From contig CABMJK010000030.1 in assembly GCA_902386535.1 (NCBI GenBank), forward strand, positions 1-53,238: a stretch of 53,238 nt of DNA. The letters run 5' to 3'. The stretch's first letter is position 1. Every line of letters starts with the position of its first letter. Below are positions 44,251-52,111 of this stretch, piece by piece. Both the position numbers and the translations under genes were made by a program. Origin of the DNA: Candidatus Burarchaeum australiense (GTDB lineage Archaea; Micrarchaeota; Micrarchaeia; Burarchaeales; Burarchaeaceae). The notes below the pieces were generated by a model. That model saw only the letters and a list, made by a program, of their open reading frames with translations, did no database searches and was not told where the DNA came from.

Positions 44251-44676
44251 TCATCCGTCATAGCCGAGCCGGCTGCACAGGTCGGCGACCGTGATGTAAC
44301 GGGAGTGCAATGCGTCCTTTTTCTTGAACCCGAGCTTCTCCTTCTTCGTGAGCGACAGCGTGGGCGGAACGCCCATGTAGACCTTGAGCTTCTTGAACGC
44401 AATCATGCCGCGCGGGCTCTTGAAGGGAAGCATGCCCCGGATTATCCTCTTGACGAGCAGGTCGGGCCTGCGCGAAAGGTAGGGCGAGTGCGTCGGGTTT
44501 GCCTTGTCCTTCTGGTTGCGCCGGTTCTTGTATTTCTCGATTGTCTTGCTCGGCTCCCCGGAGAGAACGCCCTTTTCCGCGTTCACCACATTGACGGTCT
44601 CGCCGTTGAGCAGGAGCTTTGCCACATCGGTCGCAAGCCTTCCCACAATCGCGTCTTCCGCGTCCACAATCATCAT
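44251..44676 (-). CDS. rpl13: Large ribosomal subunit protein uL13
   Basis: 141 residues with IVDAEDAIVGRLATDVAKLLL at the start and RRPDLLVKRIIRGMLPFKSPRG in the middle, as in archaeal uL13. ATG 44676 or 44673 is taken; a GTG at 44715 would overlap uL18e, although an overlap of this kind is not excluded. Confidence 0.94.
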   Translation of the reverse strand: MMIVDAEDAIVGRLATDVAKLLLNGETVNVVNAEKGVLSGEPSKTIEKYKNRRNQKDKANPTHSPYLSRRPDLLVKRIIRGMLPFKSPRGMIAFKKLKVYMGVPPTLSLTKKEKLGFKKKDALHSRYITVADLCSRLGYDG

Positions 44677-44714
44677 CAAATCAACCCAGTTTTTCGCATT
44701 CAATTTCACAATCA

Positions 44715-45077
44715 CTATACGATTATCGCTACGTTCGTGCCCTTCGGGTTTGCCGCGAGCAGGTCAGGAATCGAGACCGGTTTTGCGCCCGCCTTCACCA
44801 GCGCCGCACGCGCCGAGGAAGTGAAGCGCCAGGCTGCCACGGTCCGCGCATAGGCAGTCTTGCTGGAGCCGAGCACCACGCCCGGCACTATGGCCGCGGT
44901 GGCGTCCTTCGGCACTATCTTGCCCAGCTTCGTGACGTTCACCTCGGCCAGCGCGATGTGGGGCCTTGAGAGAAGCCTTGCCACCTCTGCCCACAGGGGC
45001 GCATTGCCCTTCTTCGATGCCTTCTCCAGGCGCACGATGAGCGCGGCGAGATTTTCGTCGGTTGTTCCTCTTTTCAT
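44715..45077 (-). CDS. rpl18e: Large ribosomal subunit protein eL18 (L18e)
   Basis: 120 residues of the archaeal/eukaryotic L18e family: LWAEVARLLSRPHIALAEVNVTKL, then KIVPKDATAAIVPGVVLGSS. It is the first gene of its stretch behind tRNA-Leu, with uL13 directly following. Confidence 0.94.
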   Translation of the reverse strand: MKRGTTDENLAALIVRLEKASKKGNAPLWAEVARLLSRPHIALAEVNVTKLGKIVPKDATAAIVPGVVLGSSKTAYARTVAAWRFTSSARAALVKAGAKPVSIPDLLAANPKGTNVAIIV

Positions 45078-45121
45078 AATATCACACGAGATTTCTTCTG
45101 ATTTTCATTTTTTCATCCTAA

Positions 45122-45208
45122 TGCGGGGGATGGGATTTGAACCCACGCAGCCACTAAAGGCACAGGAGCCTCAGTCCTGCTCATTTGACCTGGCTCTGAC
45201 ACCCCCGC
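45122..45208 (-). tRNA. tRNA-Leu(GAG)
   Basis: An 87-nt class II tRNA with acceptor GCGGGGG/CCCCCGC, discriminator A, anticodon stem CAGGA/TCCTG with loop CTGAGGC (anticodon GAG), long variable arm TGCCTTTAGTGGCTGC, and T-loop TTCAAAT. No intron and no encoded CCA. It lies between rpoD and eL18. Confidence 0.95.
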
Positions 45209-45286
45209 AATAAGAACCTACGGTTCTTATTATCTCCCTTTACAAGTGCCAAGTTGCTACGTGTCTCTCTTGTCCATCCACCTCGT

Positions 45287-45868
45287 CTATTTCTTCCCGA
45301 GCTGTTCGAGGAATTCCTCGCACTTGCCCTGCAAAATTTCACCCGTCTTCAGCATGACTTCGGCCGCACTCATCTGGCCGAAAGATTCGACAGTGAAATG
45401 GAATTCCTTTGCCTTGTCATCATAGCCATAGGAGGTGAGGCACGCCTGGAATTTGGCGTGTTCCCTTCCGCGGCCGAGCCTGGCACGGGCCTCGAGCCTG
45501 AGGCGCTGGTCCTTCACGAGCTCGATTATCGGTATTTTCTTCGACACGCACGAGACGCCGCGTTCGGTGCTCGTCAGGTCCTTGGAGTAGACCACGCCAG
45601 GCCCCTCGGCCGAGAGCTTGAAAAGCACGTCCTCGCCTTCCCTGTAGCCGTCGGGAGTCTTTATCGGCATGAGCCCGAGCCTGTTCGCGATGTACTCGTC
45701 AAAGAAAGCAGAATTGTTCTCGTACATTGTTATGGCGTCTATGGCCAGCACCGGGACCTGCCCCATGCTCAGGCGCCTTATCGCGTTGGCAAATGCAGTG
45801 CCAGCATCCTTTAGGGTGAACGAAAGGTTCATGCCGCCATTGTCGCTTTTCACGTGTTCGAGTTTCAT
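45287..45868 (-). CDS. rpoD: RNA polymerase subunit RpoD (Rpb3/alpha-like)
   Basis: 193 residues with AFANAIRRLSMGQVPVLAID (the alpha-type dimerisation motif) and NRLGLMPIK. The form is short and lacks the ferredoxin-like Fe-S insert found in some archaeal RpoD proteins. Assembles with RpoL, RpoN and RpoP. Confidence 0.95.
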   Translation of the reverse strand: MKLEHVKSDNGGMNLSFTLKDAGTAFANAIRRLSMGQVPVLAIDAITMYENNSAFFDEYIANRLGLMPIKTPDGYREGEDVLFKLSAEGPGVVYSKDLTSTERGVSCVSKKIPIIELVKDQRLRLEARARLGRGREHAKFQACLTSYGYDDKAKEFHFTVESFGQMSAAEVMLKTGEILQGKCEEFLEQLGKK

Positions 45869-45877
45869 GGGAACGCC

Positions 45878-46396
45878 TCAGACGCGCCTGCCCCTTCTGC
45901 CGCCGGGCCTCTTGGTAGTATCTGTCGGTATCGGAGTAACGTCCTCTATCTTGCCTATGCGCAGGCCCGAACGGGCCAGGGCACGGACCATGGCCTGGGC
46001 TCCCGCGCTCGGAGTGCGGTCCAGGTGACCTCCCGGCGCGCGGATGCGCACGTGAATCGCGGTCAGGCCCCTCATCTTCGCCTGGTCGGCCGCCTTGAAT
46101 GCAGCCTGCATGGCCGCATAAGGCGAGCCCTCTTCCCTGTCGCTCTTCACGATCATGCCGCCGCTCGCCTTGGCGATGGTTTCGGCGCCGCTCATGTCGG
46201 TTATGGTTATCAGCGTGTCGTTCTTGGACGAGAAAATGTGGGCAATGCCCCACTGCAGTTCCTTTGGCGGAACGCGCACTATCGGCGCTGCTGGCGGTGC
46301 GGCAGGAGGAGGCGAAGGGGGCTGCGATGGCGCGCCGCCCTTGGGCTCGTCCTTTCCGCTCTCGTCAGTTTTCAAATCTTTCTTTTCATCGGCCAT
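45878..46396 (-). CDS. rps11: Small ribosomal subunit protein uS11 with Pro-rich N-terminal extension
   Basis: 172 residues. The core ([24 protein letters not shown] ... [15 protein letters not shown] ... [16 protein letters not shown]) is archaeal uS11. A 45-residue N-terminal Lys/Glu then Pro/Ala-rich segment ([16 protein letters not shown]) is extra. The basic C-terminus ([10 protein letters not shown]) is normal. Confidence 0.95.
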   Translation of the reverse strand: MADEKKDLKTDESGKDEPKGGAPSQPPSPPPAAPPAAPIVRVPPKELQWGIAHIFSSKNDTLITITDMSGAETIAKASGGMIVKSDREEGSPYAAMQAAFKAADQAKMRGLTAIHVRIRAPGGHLDRTPSAGAQAMVRALARSGLRIGKIEDVTPIPTDTTKRPGGRRGRRV

Positions 46397-46442
46397 TCAA
46401 ATCAACTCAATGCATGGATCAATATTTGCGTTCATCTTGTGC

Positions 46443-47021
46443 CTATGCTCCCGGAGATGGGACCACGCCCGGGCTTGCGGGTGCGAGCTGCGCGGCGGTC
46501 GAACCGTGCCTCTTCGCCTCCTTTGCTTTCGGCTCTGGCACGGTAAGGTCGATGGGCCTGTAATAGGCGATGCCCTTCTCCTCGGCCATGGGCACCACGT
46601 AACCGGGGGCCGAAGTTTTCTGGCCGTTGATGGCTATGAAACCATGGACTATGAGCTGCCTTGCCTGCTTCACGGATTTTGCCAGGCCGAGCTTCACCAC
46701 GCGCGTCTGAAGCCTTCGCTCCAGAATGTCGCGCATGCTGAGGGAAAGCAGGCCGTCGAGGGTCGCGCCTTCCTTGGTATAGCCGAGCCGGACCGTGCTT
46801 TTTACGAGGTTCTGCGACTCGAGCTTTCCCTGCTCGCCCAACGAAAGCATCCTGCGCGCCTCGTGCCTTATTTTCCTGAGCACTTTCTTCGCGCCCCAGA
46901 GCTCGCGCATGTTCTTGAGCCCGTACTCGCCCTTGAGCGCCTGCTCCTCGGTTATGCGCTCGGTATTCCAGATGCGCTTGGGCACGTCGTATTTCCGCTT
47001 CAGGCGTCTTGGGTCTCCCAT
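46443..47021 (-). CDS. rps4: Small ribosomal subunit protein uS4
   Basis: 192 residues: MGDPRRLKRKYDVPKRIWN is the archaeal uS4 N-terminus. The S4 RNA-binding domain includes RRLQTRVVKLGLAKSVKQARQLIVHGFIAINGQ. A C-terminal tail of about 25 residues is low-complexity. Confidence 0.95.
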   Translation of the reverse strand: MGDPRRLKRKYDVPKRIWNTERITEEQALKGEYGLKNMRELWGAKKVLRKIRHEARRMLSLGEQGKLESQNLVKSTVRLGYTKEGATLDGLLSLSMRDILERRLQTRVVKLGLAKSVKQARQLIVHGFIAINGQKTSAPGYVVPMAEEKGIAYYRPIDLTVPEPKAKEAKRHGSTAAQLAPASPGVVPSPGA

Positions 47022-47056
47022 TCATAATCACATCTAGTCAATCACGTTGCATTTAC

Positions 47057-47896
47057 CTACTTCTTCTCCTCCTTCTTTGCCTCGGGCTTGGCGCCAGCGG
47101 CTGGCTTTGAGCCCATGGTCGGCTTCCCGCCCTTGGCCTCGGCGGCTGGCGCGGTTGCGGCCTTCTCGGCCTCGCCCGGCATCTTTCCGCCCTTTGGCTT
47201 GGCCTCGGCGGCGACTGCGGCTTCCTTGGCGGCCATGAGCGTCTTCCTCATGACTCCGACCGTCATGCCGCTTCTTCCACTCGTCCTCGAGTGCTGGCCC
47301 CGCACCTTTTGGCCGTATAAGTGCCTGTATCCGCGCCAGGTGTTCATGCCCTTGTCGCGTTCTATGTCCTGCCTCATGGAAAATTGGACGTCGGTGCTGA
47401 TCACGTGCCTGTCCTCCCCGGTCTCGGGGTCCTTCTGCCTGTTCAGCAAGTAGTGGGGCACGCCGTATCTTTCCGGGTGCGAAAGAATCTCCTCGACCTT
47501 CTTCATCTGTTCGTCGTTAAGCAGACCTATGACTGTGTCATTCGCAAGCTTCATTTCCTCTATTGCCTTCTCCGCGAGCACGGTGCCGAGCCTGTCGCCG
47601 ATGCCCTTCACGCGCATGACGGCCCTTCGCAAAGGTACGTCTCCGCGCATGTCCTTGCCCGCCAGGCGAACGACGCCGCGAAAGTCTTTTCCGTAATCCT
47701 TGGTCGGCATTATGGGCTTCTGCTCCTGGGGCCTTTTAGACTCGTGCTTGGAATCATGCCTGGGCTGCTGGCCGCCCGCCTCGCCGCCCTTGCCCTGCGG
47801 TTGCTGCCCCGGCTTCGCCTGGGCTGCGCCTGCGTCGGCCTTCCCGTGCTCTTTGTGTGGCGCATTGTGCGCCTTGGATTCTCCTTCGTCCTTCAT
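47057..47896 (-). CDS. rps13: Small ribosomal subunit protein uS13 with long N- and C-terminal extensions
   Basis: 279 residues, nearly twice the usual size (about 150). The core, about residues 68-215, carries FRGVVRLAGKDMRGDVPLRRA, VKGIGDRLG (helix-hairpin-helix) and RGQHSRTSGRSG near its end. The first about 65 residues are His/Gln/Lys-rich and the last 60 are Ala/Lys/Gly-rich, both low complexity and probably disordered. Confidence 0.94.
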   Translation of the reverse strand: MKDEGESKAHNAPHKEHGKADAGAAQAKPGQQPQGKGGEAGGQQPRHDSKHESKRPQEQKPIMPTKDYGKDFRGVVRLAGKDMRGDVPLRRAVMRVKGIGDRLGTVLAEKAIEEMKLANDTVIGLLNDEQMKKVEEILSHPERYGVPHYLLNRQKDPETGEDRHVISTDVQFSMRQDIERDKGMNTWRGYRHLYGQKVRGQHSRTSGRSGMTVGVMRKTLMAAKEAAVAAEAKPKGGKMPGEAEKAATAPAAEAKGGKPTMGSKPAAGAKPEAKKEEKK

Positions 47897-47944
47897 ATCA
47901 AAACCTCATGAAGCATGTCGTGAAATAATGCGCCGGGGATGGGA

Positions 47945-47978
47945 ATCTCACGCCCCTTTCTTCCGAAAGAAAGGGGGT
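47945..47978 (-). other. 34-nt intron in tRNA-Ser T-loop (position 59/60)
   Basis: Central helix TTCA/TGAG with bulges AAA (cut AA^A) and ATT (cut AT^T), then a perfect 10-bp outer hairpin CCCCTTTCTT-tcgg-AAGAAAGGGG. Same site as in tRNA-Pro. Confidence 0.85.
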
Positions 47979-48010
47979 TTTGAACCCATAAGCCCTTGCG
48001 GGCACATGCT

Positions 48011-48062
48011 ATCCGGCACAACATCTAACGTCGTTCAATGAAACTTTTCTGAAAAAGTTTCT
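48011..48062 (-). other. 52-nt canonical 37/38 intron of tRNA-Ser
   Basis: Central helix CTGG/CCGG with bulges AAA and ATA, cuts after the second base of each, which restores loop CTGGAAA. A 9-bp hairpin GAAACTTTT-tcag-AAAAGTTTC lies inside. Confidence 0.85.
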
Positions 48063-48293
48063 TTCCAGGCATGCGCGATACCAGGTTCCGCCACCCCGGC
48101 AGGGTACATTATTGCACGAGTTAAGTATATAAGGCTTTTCGAGGCCCTTTGCAAGATATTTACGACGTGCGCTCGTGCCGCTCCGGGGCCCACGGCAAGC
48201 GAGAGGGCTGAAAACTGCGCCTCATCAGCCATAAGGCGCAAAAGCGTTTTAAATGTGAAAAGGCATATTGAAGAACTATTCTCGGGTGGTCAA

Positions 48294-49319
48294 ATGGGTT
48301 CAAGTGTACGCAGTCGGGGCAGTCAGGATCGCATTTCGGTTGAGAGCTTGGGCGATGGCGGAAACAGGCTCAATGGCCCCGCGTTCAATCACCGTCTAAT
48401 GGAGGTTCAACGGATATTTACGGACAGATACCCGGCCAGGCTCGTAAGGAGTACAAATGGAATTGGCGATGAGCTTCTGAAACCGGCCAGGAAGAGGGAC
48501 TACAGAACTGACTGCCTTGTGGCCGTTCGCAAGGGCGAAACGATGGGCGCGTTATACTATACTATTTTACTGCCCGGAAATGGCGAGAACTTCACTCGCG
48601 CAATCATGCACGTGGAAAACCTCGCACTGAAAAAGAACGTGGAAGGCGAAGGGGTGGCAAGGCTCCTGGTTGACGAGGGATTCGGACGCGCCAGGGAGTA
48701 TGCTGACAAGAATAGGACCAGTCTGCAATTATGCATAGGCGAATTGCCGCTGGAATGGCTGACAAAAAGCACAGAGAACGAGGGAAGGGCGGCGGCCATG
48801 ACGGCATTGTTTGATCCCGCCGTGCCGACAATTTTGCAGAAGGATGGCGGCAAGCGGCAGATAATATATCATGCAAGGGCTAGTGCCGATGGCCCCATGC
48901 CCCTGATTCCGGTCATCACCTTCTTCAATGGCTCTGAAATCGTAAGCATGAGTTCCGAGGTCCGAAACGAGACGCATCTTAGAGTGCTAGATGAAATAGC
49001 CAGAACTGATTGGACGAATATGCCGCTGGTTCCACTCATTGGGAGAGGATATGCAGAACTGGATGCGGGGAATGGATTGCAGGCGCCCCTGCAAGTGGTC
49101 ATAAGAAGTGTTTTCCGACGCAGTTCTGAAAAAGACGTCGACCAGGTGCTTGGGATCCAAGAGGGGAGCCATAATTCTATCAGGTCGTCCAATCCAGTCA
49201 CCAGCACTACAGGGATACCCTTATGCCCTATCGACCTGCTGCCGATTAATGACATAGTTGAGACAGGACCACGTGAACAGCACTCGGGAAGAGAAGCCAG
49301 TAAAAACGGACGTGCGTGA
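48294..49319 (+). CDS. GNAT-like acetyltransferase domain protein
   Basis: A 341-residue protein. The N-terminal half has a GNAT-style fold: MGALYYTILLPG, then IMHVENLALKKNVEGEGVARLLVDEGFGRAREYA, where the ENLALKKNVEGEGVARLL stretch takes the place of the acetyl-CoA loop. The C-terminal half is unrecognised. It is the only rightward gene among the translation cluster, between tRNA-Ser and cbf5. ATG 48294 has GGTGGT 3 nt upstream and a TATA-like box (gttttaaat) 40 nt before; a GTG at 48255 is the alternative. Confidence 0.65.
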   Translation: MGSSVRSRGSQDRISVESLGDGGNRLNGPAFNHRLMEVQRIFTDRYPARLVRSTNGIGDELLKPARKRDYRTDCLVAVRKGETMGALYYTILLPGNGENFTRAIMHVENLALKKNVEGEGVARLLVDEGFGRAREYADKNRTSLQLCIGELPLEWLTKSTENEGRAAAMTALFDPAVPTILQKDGGKRQIIYHARASADGPMPLIPVITFFNGSEIVSMSSEVRNETHLRVLDEIARTDWTNMPLVPLIGRGYAELDAGNGLQAPLQVVIRSVFRRSSEKDVDQVLGIQEGSHNSIRSSNPVTSTTGIPLCPIDLLPINDIVETGPREQHSGREASKNGRA

Positions 49320-49326
49320 AACCGGC

Positions 49327-50310
49327 TCAAACCACGTTTTCAATCTTCTCGTGCTTCTTCCACAGCCTCGGATAGGTGCCGGCCCGCATGACGACGCGCA
49401 CGGTTTTCGCGGCAAGGCCCTTGGTGCCCGCCTTCATTTCCGATTCGGTCATCAGCGCCGTGGCAATGGCAACCAGCTCGCCCTTGAGCGACATCAGCAT
49501 TATCGTGTCGCCCTTCCCCATGCCCTTCTCGAATTTCGCCACGCCGGGAAGCGCGAGCTGGGCGCCGGCGCAAACAGCCTCGATGGCGCCGTCGACGATG
49601 AACATGCGCCGGAAGCGCAGGGCCGACTCTACCGGATAAACGTATTTGCGGAGCAGGGAGTCATCGCCCCGCTCCTTCCAGAGCCACAGCGCGTCGCTCA
49701 GCTCCTGCAGCGTGCAGCACTGCTTCTCGGTGAAGCCCGCAGCGCGCGTGCGCCGGAGCTCAAGCATGTTCGCGCCGCTTCCCGCGCGCTTGCCTATGTC
49801 GTGGCAGAGCTTGCGCACGTAGGTGCCGGCCTCGCACGAGACGCGGAAAAGCGCGTCGCGGCCTTCGAGTTCCAGCAGCTCGAGCGCATAGATGCTCCTC
49901 TCTCGCTCGACACGCTTGACAGCGGAGCGCACGGGCGGCAGCTGCTTTATCCGGCCCACGTATTCCGAGAAAAGCCTGAGCACGAGGCCGCTGTCCACGT
50001 CCGCATGGAAGCGCATGATGCCGATGTATTCCTTGTCGCTCTTGAGCATGAAGGTGAGGGCCTTGGTCGCGTCGTCGAGGGCGACCGGCAGCACGCCGCT
50101 CACCTGCGGGTCGAGCGTGCCCGAGTGGCCGCTCTTCGCGGCTCCGGTCATGCGCTGCACCCAGGCGCCCACCTCGTGGCTGCTCGGGCCGCACGGCTTG
50201 TCGATGGGAATTATGCCGAGCCTTAGGTGCTGCTCGATGGTGCGCTTCGCCGGCTCGATGCCATAGTTAGGGTCCGTCTCGACCGCCATGCGCTCAATTA
50301 GTTCGGCCAT
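49327..50310 (-). CDS. cbf5: tRNA/rRNA pseudouridine synthase Cbf5 (TruB/dyskerin family)
   Basis: Catalytic subunit of archaeal H/ACA RNPs that isomerises uridine in rRNA and tRNA. 327 residues: GIIPIDKPCGPSSHEVGAWV, the active Asp in SGHSGTLDPQVSGVLP (Asp67), then a C-terminal PUA domain (FIVDGAIEAVCAGAQLALPGV ... KGDTIMLMSLKGELVAIATAL). Lies directly after cmk (1 nt apart). Confidence 0.95.
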   Translation of the reverse strand: MAELIERMAVETDPNYGIEPAKRTIEQHLRLGIIPIDKPCGPSSHEVGAWVQRMTGAAKSGHSGTLDPQVSGVLPVALDDATKALTFMLKSDKEYIGIMRFHADVDSGLVLRLFSEYVGRIKQLPPVRSAVKRVERERSIYALELLELEGRDALFRVSCEAGTYVRKLCHDIGKRAGSGANMLELRRTRAAGFTEKQCCTLQELSDALWLWKERGDDSLLRKYVYPVESALRFRRMFIVDGAIEAVCAGAQLALPGVAKFEKGMGKGDTIMLMSLKGELVAIATALMTESEMKAGTKGLAAKTVRVVMRAGTYPRLWKKHEKIENVV

Positions 50311-50898
50311 CTAGACCGCCTTCTTTTTCTTTTTGGAGCCGTCGAATTTTGCAGCGTCGGCCGCTGGCAGCTGGGCGCCGGGAGTTTTGGCGCGAAGCGC
50401 CTTCTCGATTTGCGAAGCCAGCTCTTTGGGAGAGTATTTGCTGGAATCAAGCTCAAGGTCGAAGTTCGCATGGTTGTTGATGTCGATGCCGTAATATTTC
50501 CTGTAGCGCGCCCTGTTGTCCGCATCCCGGGCGCGCACGTGCACGAGGGCCTCCTGCTCGTTCATGCCGTCGCGCTTCGCGATGCGGCTCGCCCGCACCT
50601 TCTCGTCGGCATTTATCCACACGCGCAAATCGGCGTTCTTCACCATCCAGGGCCCGAGCCAGGTGGTGACTATGCAGTTGCCCTTCGCCGCCGCTTCCAC
50701 GACGCGCGCGTCGAAATCCAGATCCATCTGCCTGTCCTGTCCGGCCTTCTTCTGCACGTCCATGAGGCTCACGCCTTCGTTCTTCGCATAGTCCTTGAAC
50801 GTGAGGCTCACGAGGCGCAGCTTCAGTTTTTTTGCGAGCGCTTCGCCCGCGGAATTTTTCCCGGAGCCGGTCAGGCCGGCTATGCAAATTATGGTCAT
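50311..50898 (-). CDS. cmk: Archaeal cytidylate kinase
   Basis: A 195-residue P-loop kinase for CMP/dCMP: IICIAGLTGSGKNSAGEALA at the start, and the (D/N)-x-R-x-RYRKYYGIDINN lid region near the end. The Cbf5-Cmk-DUF106-Adk-SecY order is conserved in archaea. ATG 50898 is chosen; earlier in-frame ATGs reach into DUF106 coding. Confidence 0.93.
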   Translation of the reverse strand: MTIICIAGLTGSGKNSAGEALAKKLKLRLVSLTFKDYAKNEGVSLMDVQKKAGQDRQMDLDFDARVVEAAAKGNCIVTTWLGPWMVKNADLRVWINADEKVRASRIAKRDGMNEQEALVHVRARDADNRARYRKYYGIDINNHANFDLELDSSKYSPKELASQIEKALRAKTPGAQLPAADAAKFDGSKKKKKAV

Positions 50899-50902
50899 GC
50901 AA

Positions 50903-51478
50903 TCACGCTTGTTTTGGCTGTGCGTCCGTTTCAGTAGGCGCGGCTTGCCCTGGCGCGGAATCCGACGAGGCCGGGGCACTCGCGGCAGCCTTCTCCTTTG
51001 CCTTGTTTGCCGTCCTCTTCTGCATCTGGCCGACGATTCCCTGCGCGAGCAGGCTCGAGAACAGGAAGGCAAGCCAGAACCATCCCACGGCGCCGAACTC
51101 GGCGCGCCAGTTCGGGAAGCGCTCGAAGTGCTGGATGAAAATCGGCAGCTGGAATGGCAGGGTTATGATGAAATCGGGGTAAAGCCATTTCGCGATTGCC
51201 GGCAGGATCAGGAGAAAGGGCAGGAGGAATATCAGGGGCTTGAACTGGAGTATCATGGACTCCTTGAGCAGCGCCGGGATGCGGCCGCTGTCGGAGTTCG
51301 CGCGGTCCATGTCCTTCTCATTGCCGTTCTTTATCGCATCCTGCTGCTTCTTGGTTATCTCCTGCATCTCCTTCTGTATCTGCTGCACGCGCTCGCGGTT
51401 CCCGAAGCGCTTGGTTATGGCGATTGAAATCAGCGCATAGGCCAGGCCTATCGCCGAAATGACGTAGAAAGCTTCCAT
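50903..51478 (-). CDS. DUF106/EMC3-family membrane insertase (Oxa1/YidC superfamily)
   Basis: 191 residues with three TMs and a charged cytoplasmic helix pair (KRFGNRERVQQIQKEMQEITKKQQDAIKNGN). This is the archaeal Oxa1-like insertase, which acts near SecY. A C-terminal Ala/Pro/Thr-rich tail follows. ATG 51478 is chosen (MEAFYVISAIGLAYA). Confidence 0.92.
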   Translation of the reverse strand: MEAFYVISAIGLAYALISIAITKRFGNRERVQQIQKEMQEITKKQQDAIKNGNEKDMDRANSDSGRIPALLKESMILQFKPLIFLLPFLLILPAIAKWLYPDFIITLPFQLPIFIQHFERFPNWRAEFGAVGWFWLAFLFSSLLAQGIVGQMQKRTANKAKEKAAASAPASSDSAPGQAAPTETDAQPKQA

Positions 51479-51488
51479 TTTTTCACCG

Positions 51489-52049
51489 CTAGGCCTTGAA
51501 AGAACCGAGAAGCGCCTCGAGGCGCTCGACCGCCACATCCAGCTTCCCGTTCGCGTTGTCGATTATCAGCACGGGCGCGCCGCTCAGGACCGAATAGGCC
51601 GCGAGCATCGCCTCGTTGATCCTGATGTGCTCGGCCAGTTCCTCCCTGACCTGCGCGTCGCGGACGCGCGCGGTGTCGCTCTTGCGCCGTCCCAATATGT
51701 CTTCAAGCGGCGCGTTCACGAGCACGAGCGCGTCGACGCGGAGCTTGGCGAGAAGCGAATTGGGCAGGCCCGGGTAATAGCCCTGCGGGGTGTTTATCGA
51801 GCAGTGCGTGTCGAGTATGACCTTGCCGCCCATCTTCGAGAGCTTGTCGCCCACGGCGGCCTGTATGGTGCGCTGGTTCGCCACGCTCAATTTCCTCAGC
51901 TCGTCGCGCGAGCTGACCAGCTTCTTTTCCTTCGCGATATCGACCATCAGGTCGCCGTAGTTGACTACGGTCCATTCCTTGCGGTCCTTGCTGGCCTCGC
52001 CTAGAACGGTGGACTTGCCTGCGCCCGGAGTTCCCATTACTATGATCAT
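51489..52049 (-). CDS. adkA: Archaeal adenylate kinase
   Basis: 186 residues, archaeal AdkA-type: MIIVMGTPGAGKSTVLGEA (P-loop), VVNYGDLMVDIAKEK, VILDTHCSINTPQGYYPGLP. ATG 52049 has GGGGGGATGA 2-8 nt upstream. Maintains AMP/ADP/ATP balance. Confidence 0.94.
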   Translation of the reverse strand: MIIVMGTPGAGKSTVLGEASKDRKEWTVVNYGDLMVDIAKEKKLVSSRDELRKLSVANQRTIQAAVGDKLSKMGGKVILDTHCSINTPQGYYPGLPNSLLAKLRVDALVLVNAPLEDILGRRKSDTARVRDAQVREELAEHIRINEAMLAAYSVLSGAPVLIIDNANGKLDVAVERLEALLGSFKA

Positions 52050-52111
52050 ACTCATCCCCCCACGAAACTTTTTGGCCATTTGCCGCTCGAATGCCTGCTT
52101 GAACGCGCCGC

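Larger units (their letters stand above)
47931..48100 (-). tRNA. tRNA-Ser(GGA) with two introns
   Basis: Acceptor GCCGGGG/CCCCGGC with the discriminator G typical of Ser. D stem GCGG/TCGC (one wobble). Anticodon stem CATGC/GCATG with anticodon GGA. Long variable arm GCCC-gcaa-GGGC. T stem ATGGG/CCCAT. Exons: 48100-48063, 48010-47979 and 47944-47931 (84 nt in total). Both introns have bulge-helix-bulge junctions. After splicing the T-loop is TTCAAAT. CCA is not encoded. Confidence 0.9.
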
